DNA from: Chryseobacterium bernardetii
GTDB taxonomy: Bacteria; Bacteroidota; Bacteroidia; Flavobacteriales; Weeksellaceae
Length of the DNA stretch: 64,000 nucleotides
Assembly (NCBI RefSeq): GCF_003815975.1
Contig: NZ_CP033932.1
Span: forward strand, 4,011,501 to 4,075,500
Direction: 5' to 3'
Positions 17,758-25,863 of the stretch are shown piece by piece. How positions within the stretch are numbered: the stretch's first letter is position 1; each line of letters opens with the position of its first letter. Both the position numbers and the translations under genes were made by a program. Under the pieces are notes generated by a model that was given only the letters and a program-made list of their open reading frames with translations, was not told the DNA's origin and made no database searches.

Positions 17758-18097
17758 TTTTTTTTAAGAAGACTGCCAAATCCTTTGTCATGCGTGTGCC
17801 TTTCGCTACAAGCTGCCAGTCTCTCTGAAGGATCTCACCGGAGGATTTATCTGTCCATCTTCTTCTTTTCACATGGAGCTTTACGATTTTACCCCGTAAT
17901 GGATAATCATCTACAATGATTTCAGGTAAAAAGCCCTTGGATTCAAGTCTCCTTTCTTTAAATTCATGGGGAATACTGTTTCTTTCTTCGAAATAAATAT
18001 GAAGTTCTGCATCATGAGTTTCTGCTTTGAGGATATCAAAGTGTTCAACTAAAAATTCCGGAAGTAATAATTTAAGAAGGTCGTGATCGCTTAACAT
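17744..18097 (-). CDS. ISAon1-type transposase N-terminal region (frame 1)
   Basis: The 117-residue frame starts MLSDHDLLKLLLPEFLVEHF, about 50 bp inside the right end of the element, and stops just after AVFLKKISRH, encoded over a run of eight A (17758-17765, read on the - strand). The catalytic frame continues at the same place in the +1 frame. Paired frames of this layout are usual for ISAon1-type elements, so the shift is more likely programmed ribosomal or transcriptional slippage than a mutation. The KLHVKRRRWTDKSSG segment is the zinc-ribbon-like or DNA-binding part of ISL3 transposases. Confidence 0.8.
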   Translation of the reverse strand: MLSDHDLLKLLLPEFLVEHFDILKAETHDAELHIYFEERNSIPHEFKERRLESKGFLPEIIVDDYPLRGKIVKLHVKRRRWTDKSSGEILQRDWQLVAKGTRMTKDLAVFLKKISRH

Positions 18098-18148
18098 GAT
18101 GCAAAGATAAAACTACTTAACATTCCCCCCAACTTTTGAGACTGAGCC

Positions 18149-18156
18149 AACATACC
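18149..18156. repeat. Right target-site duplication AACATACC
   Basis: Directly abuts the right inverted repeat of the insertion sequence and is identical to 16755-16762. Confidence 0.9.
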
Positions 18157-18199
18157 CAACTATCTACTAGTTGTTTAACCTTACTGACAAGAACAATAA

Positions 18200-18250
18200 G
18201 GCAACAATGTTGCATTAATAAATTTAATTATCTAGATTTGCCAGATAATT
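18200..18250 (+). promoter_or_regulatory. TonB receptor promoter with predicted Zur box
   Basis: GGCAACAATGTTGCA (18200-18214) has perfect GCAAC-N3-GTTGC symmetry, like the boxes at 11950 and 11990. The -33 TTG (18210-18212) lies inside it, followed by a 20-bp spacer and -7 TAGATTTG (18233-18240). A second inverted repeat, AATTATCT (18226-18233) and AGATAATT (18243-18250), straddles the -7 box and may be another operator. The arrangement predicts repression by zinc-loaded Zur. Confidence 0.7.
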
Positions 18251-18264
18251 AAAGTAATATGCAC

Positions 18265-20649
18265 ATGAAAAAGAGCCTTTATTTTTTGATAGGAAGCTCA
18301 CTTATTTATTCCTCATCACTACTGAAAGCGCAGAAACTTAATCCTGGAAAGAATGTTATAAAAGACATAGAATCTGTCCAGATTCAGGGAAAATCAGATG
18401 ATAACAATGTAACTATTTCAAGAAAGAAGTTGGACTTCATTCAGTCCAACACTTTAGGTGAAACATTGAGAAGGATTCCAGGTATTCAAAACTCTGGATA
18501 TGGGCCCAATGCGGGAGCTCCTGTTATCAGAAGTCTCAGTGGAAACCGTGTAAAAATACTGGAAACCGGAGTAGCAGTAAATGACCTTTCCGGAATAAGC
18601 CCGGATTTTAATACGGATATAGAAATGAACAGTGTTCAAAACATTACTGTTTATAAAAACTCAGCGTCAGTTCTTTATGGAGGGAAGGCCATTGGAGGAG
18701 CTATTGATATTGAAACAGATTATATTTCCCGTCAGTTGCCCAATAAAAAGATGAATGTTCGCGGACTGCTTGAAGGCGGAAGCAATAGTGGACAAAAACA
18801 GGCATTTTCAGCAAAAGGAGTTATCACAAAAAACTGGGCATGGTCCGTAGGCGGGGCTAATCAAAAACAGGAAATTGTCAGAATTCCAGGAAAATCCAAG
18901 GACAGCAGATGCTATGACCCATCATTAGTAGGTTTTAATAGTATTTTACAATCTCTTTGCCAGGTAAACGTAGATTCAAGACATGTACTCAATAAAAGTC
19001 TTTTTCCTTACATCAGTCAGTTTGCTTTAGACCATATGATAGAATATGAACTTTCTGAAGGAGATCTTTACACATTCAGCCCTACCTATTACAATCCTTC
19101 TGATGGTAAACACTATCCCAACCCTAAGAATCAATTGTATATCGCTGGTCAGGATCCTGTGAAAGACCGCTATAAAGATGAAGTCAATAATATCAGAGAT
19201 TATGTTCAAACAAAAGATGGAGAAATTCCTAACAGCCATTCGGAAAGTAATTCTTTTTATGTTGGAACAAGTTATATAGGAAAAACGTTCTATGCTGGTG
19301 TGGCCTATCAAAACTCTTATTCATATTTTGGCGTTCCCGGCTATACTCTCTCCAAAATGCCGCAGCATTCCCACGGAAAGCCTCAGCCTCAAATAGAGTA
19401 TCTTCCTATCAATATCAGAAGTTTATCTCATAAAGCGATGTTTGAATCCGTTTATAAATTTACCAACTTTCCCATTTCCAGTATAAAATTGAATTACATG
19501 GGAGTATTTTCAAAAAACTCTGAACTCATTGATCGTCATAGAGCCAACCAATTCGAAGTGAATCAGCATAACGGACGTTTAGAAATGGTACAGCAGAAGC
19601 TGAAATTCTTAAATGGAACCACAGGTCTTGATGTTCAGTATAGAGACATGACCGGAAATGGGAAGCAGAGATATTTGCCTGATAATATAAGTCGTGAAAT
19701 CGGCATATTTACAATGCAGCATCTTGACTTCAACAGCTTTCAACTGGATCTGGGTTATAGAAATGACCATGTTCAACGCAGAGCAGATGCAGATAAAAAA
19801 TTTGTTAGAAGCCGTGGGCTTTCAGGAGGAAAACTCAGCGATAGAGATTTTACACTTCACCAGCTGCATACTTCAGCTCAATGGAACATCTTTAAAAAAG
19901 CTTATCTAAAAGCCCAGTATAATTATTCCGAAAGAGCTCCTGAAGTGAATGAACTTTACGCAGGAAATAATCATTTTGTTATTCTGACAGAAGAAAACGG
20001 AGATGACAAACTGGATAAAGAAACAGCAAAAACAATAGAACTGGGGGCAGGAATTAATCTGAAGAATATTCGTGTATCTGCCAATTGGTATCATACTTTC
20101 TATAAAAATTATATTTATCTGGCCCACACCGGAATTTCCCGCGAAGTTTTCCTTGTCAAAGAATGGCGTGCCGATGATACTGAAATCAATGGAATTGAAG
20201 CTGAAGCTACTTACAAAATTGATTTTAATAAAATGGGAAAGTGGGAAATAGGAGCGTATTATGATCTGGTACGAAATATCAGTGTTGCCGATAGTTCAAT
20301 AAGAAAATGGAGCGATGGTGATTATATGCCCAATATGCCTACCAGCCGCTTTGGTTTCAATCTGGAAGGAAATGTACAGAATTTCAGTATCAATATTGCT
20401 TTGGATCATTATTTAAAACAAAAATACTTAGGAAAGAATATTAATCCTGAACTTCCAATGTTTGCATTTTCATTGCTTAATGTGCGCATTTCTTATAAAG
20501 ACGATAGCTTAGGAATAGGAAATCTGGAATATTATATCACGGGAAATAATCTGTTGAATTCTGAAGCAAGACTTCAAAACTCACAGCTAAAGTTTCTAAG
20601 TCCGTTACCAGGTATTAATATCTCAGCCGGAATAAAAATAACAATATAA
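18265..20649 (+). CDS. TonB-dependent outer-membrane receptor, ZnuD-like, predicted zinc uptake
   Basis: ATG 18265 (MKKSLYFLIGSSLIYSSS) gives the best signal peptide; ATG 18259 adds two residues. A plug domain follows (LGETLRRIPGIQNSGYGPNAGAPVIRSLSGNRV, quoted in part: LGETLRRIPGIQ, IRSLSGNRVKILE, VLYGGKAIGGAID), then a 22-strand type barrel ending in aromatic-rich strands. The RxLSGxRVxxLE signature of the plug and a His-containing loop (MPQHSHGKPQPQ) resemble the zinc receptor ZnuD. There is also a two-Cys extracellular insert (SRCYD, LCQV). The Zur box in its promoter supports zinc as the substrate. The IS ends 51 bp upstream of the box and has not damaged the promoter. Confidence 0.82.
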   Translation: MKKSLYFLIGSSLIYSSSLLKAQKLNPGKNVIKDIESVQIQGKSDDNNVTISRKKLDFIQSNTLGETLRRIPGIQNSGYGPNAGAPVIRSLSGNRVKILETGVAVNDLSGISPDFNTDIEMNSVQNITVYKNSASVLYGGKAIGGAIDIETDYISRQLPNKKMNVRGLLEGGSNSGQKQAFSAKGVITKNWAWSVGGANQKQEIVRIPGKSKDSRCYDPSLVGFNSILQSLCQVNVDSRHVLNKSLFPYISQFALDHMIEYELSEGDLYTFSPTYYNPSDGKHYPNPKNQLYIAGQDPVKDRYKDEVNNIRDYVQTKDGEIPNSHSESNSFYVGTSYIGKTFYAGVAYQNSYSYFGVPGYTLSKMPQHSHGKPQPQIEYLPINIRSLSHKAMFESVYKFTNFPISSIKLNYMGVFSKNSELIDRHRANQFEVNQHNGRLEMVQQKLKFLNGTTGLDVQYRDMTGNGKQRYLPDNISREIGIFTMQHLDFNSFQLDLGYRNDHVQRRADADKKFVRSRGLSGGKLSDRDFTLHQLHTSAQWNIFKKAYLKAQYNYSERAPEVNELYAGNNHFVILTEENGDDKLDKETAKTIELGAGINLKNIRVSANWYHTFYKNYIYLAHTGISREVFLVKEWRADDTEINGIEAEATYKIDFNKMGKWEIGAYYDLVRNISVADSSIRKWSDGDYMPNMPTSRFGFNLEGNVQNFSINIALDHYLKQKYLGKNINPELPMFAFSLLNVRISYKDDSLGIGNLEYYITGNNLLNSEARLQNSQLKFLSPLPGINISAGIKITI

Positions 20650-20657
20650 TCTGTATT

Positions 20658-20708
20658 TTGGGGCAGAACACATGAAACATGATTATTTTTAAACTGTGAA
20701 TGCCCCAA
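20658..20708 (+). terminator. Weak long-loop hairpin after the TonB receptor
   Basis: TTGGGGCA (20658-20665) pairs with TGCCCCAA (20701-20708) across a 35-nt loop, followed by TTTT. It may terminate the receptor gene or the convergent Lrp gene, but the long loop makes it a weak candidate. Confidence 0.4.
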
Positions 20709-20725
20709 TTTTAACAGCTCCCTTT

Positions 20726-21187
20726 TTATAAAGTTAACCCATGGTTATTCTTTACTTCAGCCATTACAAATGTACTGTGGGTACTTCCAATAGAATCTAC
20801 AGAGCCTAGTTTATTAAAAACAAAATCCTGATAGTGTTTCATATCCCGGACCTGAACTTTCAGGAGAAAATCAAAATCGCCGGAAATATTATAGCATTCT
20901 GCCACTTCCGGAATTTCCATAATTTCTTTTACAAAATCATATCCCACAGACCGGTCATGGATCTTTAATTTGATCTGGCAAAACACCGTAAATCCCCGGT
21001 TTAGCTTTTCAGCATCCAGTACAGCTGCATATCTTTTCACAAAACCTTCCTGCTCTAGCCGCTTTACTCTTTCAAAAACGGGAGAAGGCGACAGGTTAAT
21101 CTCCTTAGCAAGTTCTTTAACGGTTAATTTGGCATTGTTCTGAAGCAGTTTCAGTAGTTTTATATCCTTATCATCAAGTTGTTCCAC
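20726..21187 (-). CDS. Lrp/AsnC-family transcriptional regulator
   Basis: The 153-residue protein has an N-terminal HTH_AsnC domain (LDDKDIKLLKLLQNNAKLTV in the first 25 residues, then LSPSPVFERVKRLEQEGFV) and a C-terminal RAM/ligand-binding domain (VAECYNISGDFDFLLKVQVRD). Length and order are standard. Lrp proteins sense amino acids. It is divergent from metE, so methionine or another amino acid is an attractive ligand, but this is only proximity. About 200 bp of AT-rich DNA separate its start from the riboswitch. Confidence 0.88.
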   Translation of the reverse strand: MEQLDDKDIKLLKLLQNNAKLTVKELAKEINLSPSPVFERVKRLEQEGFVKRYAAVLDAEKLNRGFTVFCQIKLKIHDRSVGYDFVKEIMEIPEVAECYNISGDFDFLLKVQVRDMKHYQDFVFNKLGSVDSIGSTHSTFVMAEVKNNHGLTL

Positions 21188-21388
21188 AGAATATTATTCT
21201 TTTACAATTTATAATCTTTCAAATTTACAGAATTATATTCTTTAAAAAGATACTTTAAAAGCTAAATTAACTAAATAAAATATATTTAATTAATAATATA
21301 TTCTGTTTTAATAATTTTACACAAAATTAAAATCTGTTACTCTTTGTATTGATAACAGATATGTTCTTTACCATCTTCATCAAACAGG

Positions 21389-21551
21389 AAAGGTTTTACT
21401 GAAGGTAGATTAATAGGGAATCGTGTGAGAATCACGAGCTGTCGCGCAACTGTAAGTAACACACCAAAGGCTTCCGTCCTTGTATATCCACTGCCAAAAG
21501 CGGGAAGGATGACGGAACTGTTACAAGCCAGGAGACCTGCCTTTACTGAAT
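21389..21551 (+). promoter_or_regulatory. Cobalamin (B12) riboswitch upstream of metE
   Basis: The aptamer starts AAGGTTTTACTGAAGGT, contains the conserved core AGGGAATCGTGTG, GAATCACGAGCTGTCGCGC and AACTGTAA, and ends with the B12 box AAGCCAGGAGACCTGCC just before CTTTACT, which closes the P1 helix with the start. It precedes the cobalamin-independent methionine synthase. Adenosyl- or methylcobalamin should switch metE off, letting a B12-dependent enzyme encoded elsewhere take over. No T-rich terminator follows the aptamer, so control is probably at translation. Confidence 0.93.
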
Positions 21552-21591
21552 TGACAATGCTTTCGCGGTCTGAAGCTTTTGAGTCATACAG

Positions 21592-21646
21592 ATGATATAG
21601 TACAGTGCATTTCTCTTTGGAGAATTGTACCTATTGCTTATATCAT
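21592..21646 (+). promoter_or_regulatory. Composite hairpin in the metE leader, possible expression platform
   Basis: ATGATATA (21592-21599) pairs with TATATCAT (21639-21646); inside it GTAC (21600-21603) pairs with GTAC (21627-21630) and TTCTC (21611-21615) with GAGAA (21620-21624) around a TTTG loop. It lies between the B12 aptamer and the metE start. There is no following T run, so it is not a plain terminator. Confidence 0.4.
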
Positions 21647-21733
21647 TGATTTCAAAAGAGTTTATTATCCGTACAGGCATTCGAAGCATTTCAAAGAGCA
21701 TTGAAGATAAAGTGTAATCTAAAATTTGTAAAA

Positions 21734-24037
21734 ATGCAAACTCACATTCTGGGCTATCCGCGTATTGGTAGCAAAAGAGAACTTAAGAAAGCCTGCGAAC
21801 AGTATTGGTCAGGCAAAATTGTTTTGGAAGAACTTCTTACCGCAGGAAGAACAATCTGCAGCCAAAACTGGAACCTTCAGAAAGAAGCAGGAATTGATCT
21901 TATTCCATGCAATGATTTTTCTTACTATGATCAGGTGCTGGATATGAGCCTTGTGGTAGGCGCTATCCCTGCACGTTACCATGAAGTAGCACTTAAAAAG
22001 AACAATTCTGAACTGGATCTTTATTTTGCTATGGCAAGAGGCTATCAGAAAGACGGATTGGATATTACAGCCATGGAAATGACCAAGTGGTTTGATACCA
22101 ATTACCATTATATTGTTCCTGAGTTTTTTAAAAATCAACAATTTAAATTAACTTCAGATAAAATATTCAATGAATTTGCAGGTGCTAAACAGGCAGGAAT
22201 CAATGCAAAGCCTGTTATCATCGGCTTAGTGTCTTATTTGCTGCTAGGAAAGGAAAAAGAAGAAGGATTTGATAAACTGGATCTCGCTCATAATCTACTT
22301 TCTGTTTATATTGAAATAGTATCAAAGCTTCAGCTTCAGGGTGCTGAATGGATTCAGTTTGACGAACCATTCTTAGCATTGGATATCACTGAAAAGGCAA
22401 AAGAAACCTACACTTTTGTATATGCTGAACTCAGAAGGCTTTTTCCAAAGCTTAAGTTCATTGTAACTACTTATTTTGAAGGATTAAGGAATAATTTACC
22501 TCTTGCCGTTTCGCTTCCGGTGAATGTACTGCATATTGATCTGGTAAGATGCCCGGAACAGCTGGAGGATGTTCTCCACGGTATCCCTGAAAGCCTTAGC
22601 TTATCTCTTGGAGTAGTAGACGGAAGAAACATCTGGAAGAATAATTATGAAAAATCTCTTTCACTGATAGCCAAAGCAGCCGGAAAACTGGGACCTGAAA
22701 GAGTCTTCATTGCACCATCCTGTTCTCTGCTGCATTCACCATGTGATTTAGACTTTGAAACGGCCCTTGAACCCGAAATAAAGAACTGGCTGGCTTTTGC
22801 CAAACAAAAGGTAAAAGAAGTAGCAGTCCTTAAAGAATTGGCTTCCGGAACAACAGACAATAACATTCTGCAGGACTTTGAAGCTAATAAAAAAGCAGTT
22901 TCACACAGAAAAACTTCACCACTTATCCATAATAAGGAAGTAAAGCTAAGAGCTGAATCCGTTACAGAAAAGGATTCGCAAAGAAAAAATGCTTTTAACA
23001 TCCGTAAAGAACAACAGCAAAAAGCGCTACAGCTTCCATTATTTCCTACAACCACTATAGGATCATTTCCACAAACTGCCGAAGTAAGAAGCTGGAGGGC
23101 TAAATTTAAAAAAGGTGAATTAACGGCAGAACAGTATGATGCTTTATTAAAAGAGGAAACCAGAAGAACGATCCGCTGGCAGGAAAACATAGGAATTGAT
23201 GTTCTTGTTCACGGAGAGTATGAGCGTAATGATATGGTGGAGTATTTCGGAGAACAGCTGAAAGGTTTTATTTTCACCAGAAACGGATGGGTACAGAGCT
23301 ACGGTAGCCGTTGCGTAAAACCTCCCATCATATTTGGAGATGTTTCCCGTCCGGAGCCTATGACGGTTTACTGGTCTCAATATGCTCAATCTCAAACAGA
23401 CCAATGGGTAAAAGGAATGTTAACAGGACCTGTTACTATTTTACAATGGTCGTTTGTACGTGATGATCAGCCGCGTTCTGAAACCTGTAAACAGATTGCC
23501 CTGGCCATTCGTGATGAAGTTCAGGATCTTGAAAAGGCGGGAATCCGAATTATTCAGATTGACGAACCTGCCATCCGTGAAGGGCTTCCATTGAGAAAAA
23601 CCGACTGGCAGAATTATCTGAAATGGGCTGTAGAAGCTTTTAAAATATCAGCCAGTGGAGTAGAAGACACTACCCAAATCCATACCCATATGTGCTATTC
23701 AGAATTTAACGATATCATTAAGAATATTGCTGATATGGATGCTGACGTGATAACGATAGAATGCTCAAGGTCGCAAATGGAACTTTTACAGGCTTTTGCA
23801 GACTTCAGATATCCTAATGAAATTGGCCCTGGTGTTTATGATATACATTCACCCAGAGTTCCATCCAAGGAAGAAATGACAGCATTACTGATGAAAGCCC
23901 AACAGGTAATTCCTGCCCAGCAGCTTTGGGTTAACCCGGATTGTGGTTTAAAAACCAGACATTGGGAAGAAACCGAAAAAGCTTTAATTGCGATGGTAGC
24001 TGCCGCTAAAGAAGTTTCTGTAGAATTTGCATCTTAA
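21734..24037 (+). CDS. metE: Cobalamin-independent methionine synthase
   Basis: MetE makes methionine by moving a methyl group from 5-methyltetrahydropteroyl-triglutamate to homocysteine. The start at 21734 gives the canonical MQTHILGYPRIGSKRELKKA; the frame upstream to 21701 is leader. The 767-residue protein has the usual two barrels: an N-terminal half (substrate binding, EWIQFDEPFLALD) and a catalytic half beginning at LPLFPTTTIGSFPQT. The zinc ligands are visible in IHTHMCYSEF (His, Cys), IECSRS region and NPDCGLKTR (Cys). It is a single-gene unit controlled by the B12 riboswitch. Length is normal for the family. Confidence 0.97.
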   Translation: MQTHILGYPRIGSKRELKKACEQYWSGKIVLEELLTAGRTICSQNWNLQKEAGIDLIPCNDFSYYDQVLDMSLVVGAIPARYHEVALKKNNSELDLYFAMARGYQKDGLDITAMEMTKWFDTNYHYIVPEFFKNQQFKLTSDKIFNEFAGAKQAGINAKPVIIGLVSYLLLGKEKEEGFDKLDLAHNLLSVYIEIVSKLQLQGAEWIQFDEPFLALDITEKAKETYTFVYAELRRLFPKLKFIVTTYFEGLRNNLPLAVSLPVNVLHIDLVRCPEQLEDVLHGIPESLSLSLGVVDGRNIWKNNYEKSLSLIAKAAGKLGPERVFIAPSCSLLHSPCDLDFETALEPEIKNWLAFAKQKVKEVAVLKELASGTTDNNILQDFEANKKAVSHRKTSPLIHNKEVKLRAESVTEKDSQRKNAFNIRKEQQQKALQLPLFPTTTIGSFPQTAEVRSWRAKFKKGELTAEQYDALLKEETRRTIRWQENIGIDVLVHGEYERNDMVEYFGEQLKGFIFTRNGWVQSYGSRCVKPPIIFGDVSRPEPMTVYWSQYAQSQTDQWVKGMLTGPVTILQWSFVRDDQPRSETCKQIALAIRDEVQDLEKAGIRIIQIDEPAIREGLPLRKTDWQNYLKWAVEAFKISASGVEDTTQIHTHMCYSEFNDIIKNIADMDADVITIECSRSQMELLQAFADFRYPNEIGPGVYDIHSPRVPSKEEMTALLMKAQQVIPAQQLWVNPDCGLKTRHWEETEKALIAMVAAAKEVSVEFAS

Positions 24038-24060
24038 ATACTTTCAAGTCCATAAAAAAT

Positions 24061-24092
24061 AAAAGCATCCGGCCGGATGCTTTTATTTTTTT
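24061..24092. terminator. Strong terminator after metE (bidirectional)
   Basis: AAAAGCATCCGG / CCGGATGCTTTT (24061-24084) is a perfect 12-bp palindrome followed by ATTTTTTTT. A's on the left serve the convergent anti-sigma gene. Confidence 0.9.
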
Positions 24093-24138
24093 TATTTTTG
24101 AAGCAGAAATGCTGTAATTTAGAATATACTGCCTTTCA

Positions 24139-24945
24139 CTAAATTCCTCCCATTACAAACATATTTTCCATTGTTGGAACCGGGCTTCCGCCTTCTTTTT
24201 CAAGAGTGACCGCAAAGGCCTGCGCTTTAGGTATACTAGCCAAAGCAACCTGGCTGTCTTTATCTTCTGAATACATTCCTGCACTTACAGGTTTTCCATC
24301 TTCTATAGCCCAAAGCTGATATTGCATTCCTGCAGGGGCCTTAGGTAAATTTTCTGCATTAAGATAAACGTCTTTTGTCTTTTTGTCCCAGAAAACCATT
24401 GCTTTTGCCTCCTTATGATTTTCTACACCTTTTAACATAACCATCTGCATATCAGGATTAGAAAACATCGCAATTTTTTGATTCATTTTTTGAATTCTAA
24501 GATCCTGGGATTGTTTCTCAGTCTTCATAACTGCAATTTCTTTTTGCACTTCAGATTGTTTACTGAACCAGAAAAGATTCCCGGCAATACTTGCTAAAAA
24601 TAAAACAGAAGCAGCAATCCCTAAAGTTTTCCAGGGAGCTGTCTTTTTAATTTCATACACTTCCGGAGAAGAGGCGGTAGAAATTTCCTCAGAAAGAGTT
24701 TTTTCTTCTTCTGGATTCTGTTCCTGCTGGATCTTGCTCCAAATTTTAGATTTCAAATCACCTGGAGGTGCTATAGCCTGTGCTGTAGCGAGATTTTCCA
24801 TGGTTTTTTGAGCCTCTTCAAAAGCGGCCTTTACTTCAGCATTATTCTTTCTCACACATTCCAAAATACCTGCTTCCTCAGGAGAAGCATGACCTAGAAT
24901 ATAAGATTCTATAATTCCGGATGATATGTATTCTTTAGTGTTCAA
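24139..24945 (-). CDS. Anti-sigma factor with RskA-type C-terminal domain
   Basis: The 268-residue protein has an N-terminal cytoplasmic zinc-less anti-sigma region (ESYILGHASPEEAGILECV), a Glu-rich linker, one membrane segment (LGIAASVLFLASIAGNLFW, about 120-140), a coiled-coil stretch and an extracytoplasmic RskA domain (GMQYQLWAIEDGKPVSAGMY, FAVTLEKEGGSP). It should hold the ECF sigma factor at the membrane until its periplasmic domain is processed. Its gene begins 1 bp after the sigma gene stop, so the two are translationally coupled. The signal is unknown; RskA-type pairs often respond to redox state. Confidence 0.88.
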   Translation of the reverse strand: MNTKEYISSGIIESYILGHASPEEAGILECVRKNNAEVKAAFEEAQKTMENLATAQAIAPPGDLKSKIWSKIQQEQNPEEEKTLSEEISTASSPEVYEIKKTAPWKTLGIAASVLFLASIAGNLFWFSKQSEVQKEIAVMKTEKQSQDLRIQKMNQKIAMFSNPDMQMVMLKGVENHKEAKAMVFWDKKTKDVYLNAENLPKAPAGMQYQLWAIEDGKPVSAGMYSEDKDSQVALASIPKAQAFAVTLEKEGGSPVPTMENMFVMGGI

Positions 24946-24946
24946 T

Positions 24947-25495
24947 TTATTGATAATCTTTTAACAAGTCCTTTAATTTCATTAATGCATTCCGCATTTT
25001 TGTCTTTACAGTTCCAAGCGGTATCTTCAGTTTTTCAGAAATCTCATGCTGTGTATATCCCTGGTAATAAGAAAGATTGATGAGTTCCTGTTTGTCAACT
25101 TCCAGATTTTCAAGAACGTTATTAAATCCAATATAATCAACTGAATTATTGACTGTTGAAAGTTCTGTAGTATTATATACGAAATCGGGAAGGGGTTGGT
25201 TTTTTAGCTCATTCTGGAATCCTTTAGATTTCAGATAATCTATAGCAGTATTTCTTGCAATATTAATGATCCAGGTATAAAATCTCCCTTTAGAAGCATC
25301 ATATTGATGAATAGAATTCCAGATTTTAACAAAAACATCCTGAATAACTTCCTCGGCATATTCTTTAGACTGAACAATACGAAGAACAATACCATACAAC
25401 GCACCGGAATAGTGATCATACAGATAATGAAATCCATTTTCGTTTTTTTCTTTTAATAAAACGATAAGTTCTTCTTCAGAAAAGGTTGTTTTAAT
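24947..25495 (-). CDS. ECF RNA polymerase sigma factor, apparent ATT start
   Basis: Region 2 (FHYLYDHYSGALYGIVLRIV, EVIQDVFVKIWNSI, YTWIINIARNTAIDYL) and region 4 (GYTQHEISEKLKIPLGTVKT) are both present. The first ATG, GTG or TTG in frame is TTG at 25399, which would delete the first helix of region 2. The frame is open further to a TGA at 25508-25510 and reads (I)KTTFSEEELIVLLKEKNENG from ATT 25493-25495. I therefore place the start at that ATT, giving 182 residues. It pairs with the RskA-type anti-sigma factor downstream and is divergent from fasciclin and ferritin-like genes, which are likely targets. Confidence 0.75.
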   Translation of the reverse strand: MKTTFSEEELIVLLKEKNENGFHYLYDHYSGALYGIVLRIVQSKEYAEEVIQDVFVKIWNSIHQYDASKGRFYTWIINIARNTAIDYLKSKGFQNELKNQPLPDFVYNTTELSTVNNSVDYIGFNNVLENLEVDKQELINLSYYQGYTQHEISEKLKIPLGTVKTKMRNALMKLKDLLKDYQ

Positions 25496-25510
25496 AGTTT
25501 TTATTTTTCA

Positions 25511-25863
25511 CCAAATGTAATAAAATAATACATATATCAAACAAAATCCAAATAATCTTTTATTCCTTAAATGATTTAAAGAATATTATTTAACAGGTAT
25601 TCAATATGAAAATTTAAAGTTGTTGGGCAATTTGAGAGCAATAACCGTTGCTAATACAAGATATAAACAGTCTTTTAAATCGGAACCTTACAACTCATCA
25701 TATACAGCAGATAATTTTCTAAACACGGGCAAGTTAAAAAATAAACACCTGATTACCTGTTACTTAATAAATATTTTACTTTTTTTCAATCTAAAATAAA
25801 TCCAAACTCGTAAATGACATTAAGAACACAAATTAATAATAATTCATTAAAAAAATCATTACA
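25511..25863. other. Divergent control region between ECF sigma and fasciclin genes
   Basis: About 350 bp with no coding frame. It is AT-rich with scattered TTAATAA stretches. I see no TAnnTTTG housekeeping box close to the fasciclin start, which would fit transcription from an ECF promoter, but I cannot define the ECF consensus from one site. Confidence 0.4.

Larger units (their letters stand above)
16763..18148 (-). mobile_element. ISL3-type (ISAon1-like) insertion sequence, complete
   Basis: The 1386-bp element has imperfect terminal inverted repeats of about 22 bp. The left end begins GGATCAAGTGCAAAAGTTGG at 16763, and the right end, read on the other strand from 18148, begins GGCTCAGTCTCAAAAGTTGG. 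It is flanked on both sides by AACATACC (16755-16762 and 18149-18156), an 8-bp target duplication as expected for ISL3. It encodes a two-part transposase on the - strand joined at an A8 run. Perfect duplication and open frames argue for a recent, possibly still active, insertion. It landed between the glycine-zipper peptide and the promoter of the zinc-type TonB receptor. Confidence 0.92.

Noticed and set aside
22645..23190. A 181-codon frame on the - strand
   Set aside because: It lies entirely within metE on the opposite strand and has no homologous motif.
24947..25399. TTG 25399 as the start of the ECF sigma factor
   Set aside because: It would delete the start of conserved region 2; coding sequence clearly continues upstream to at least the ATT at 25495.
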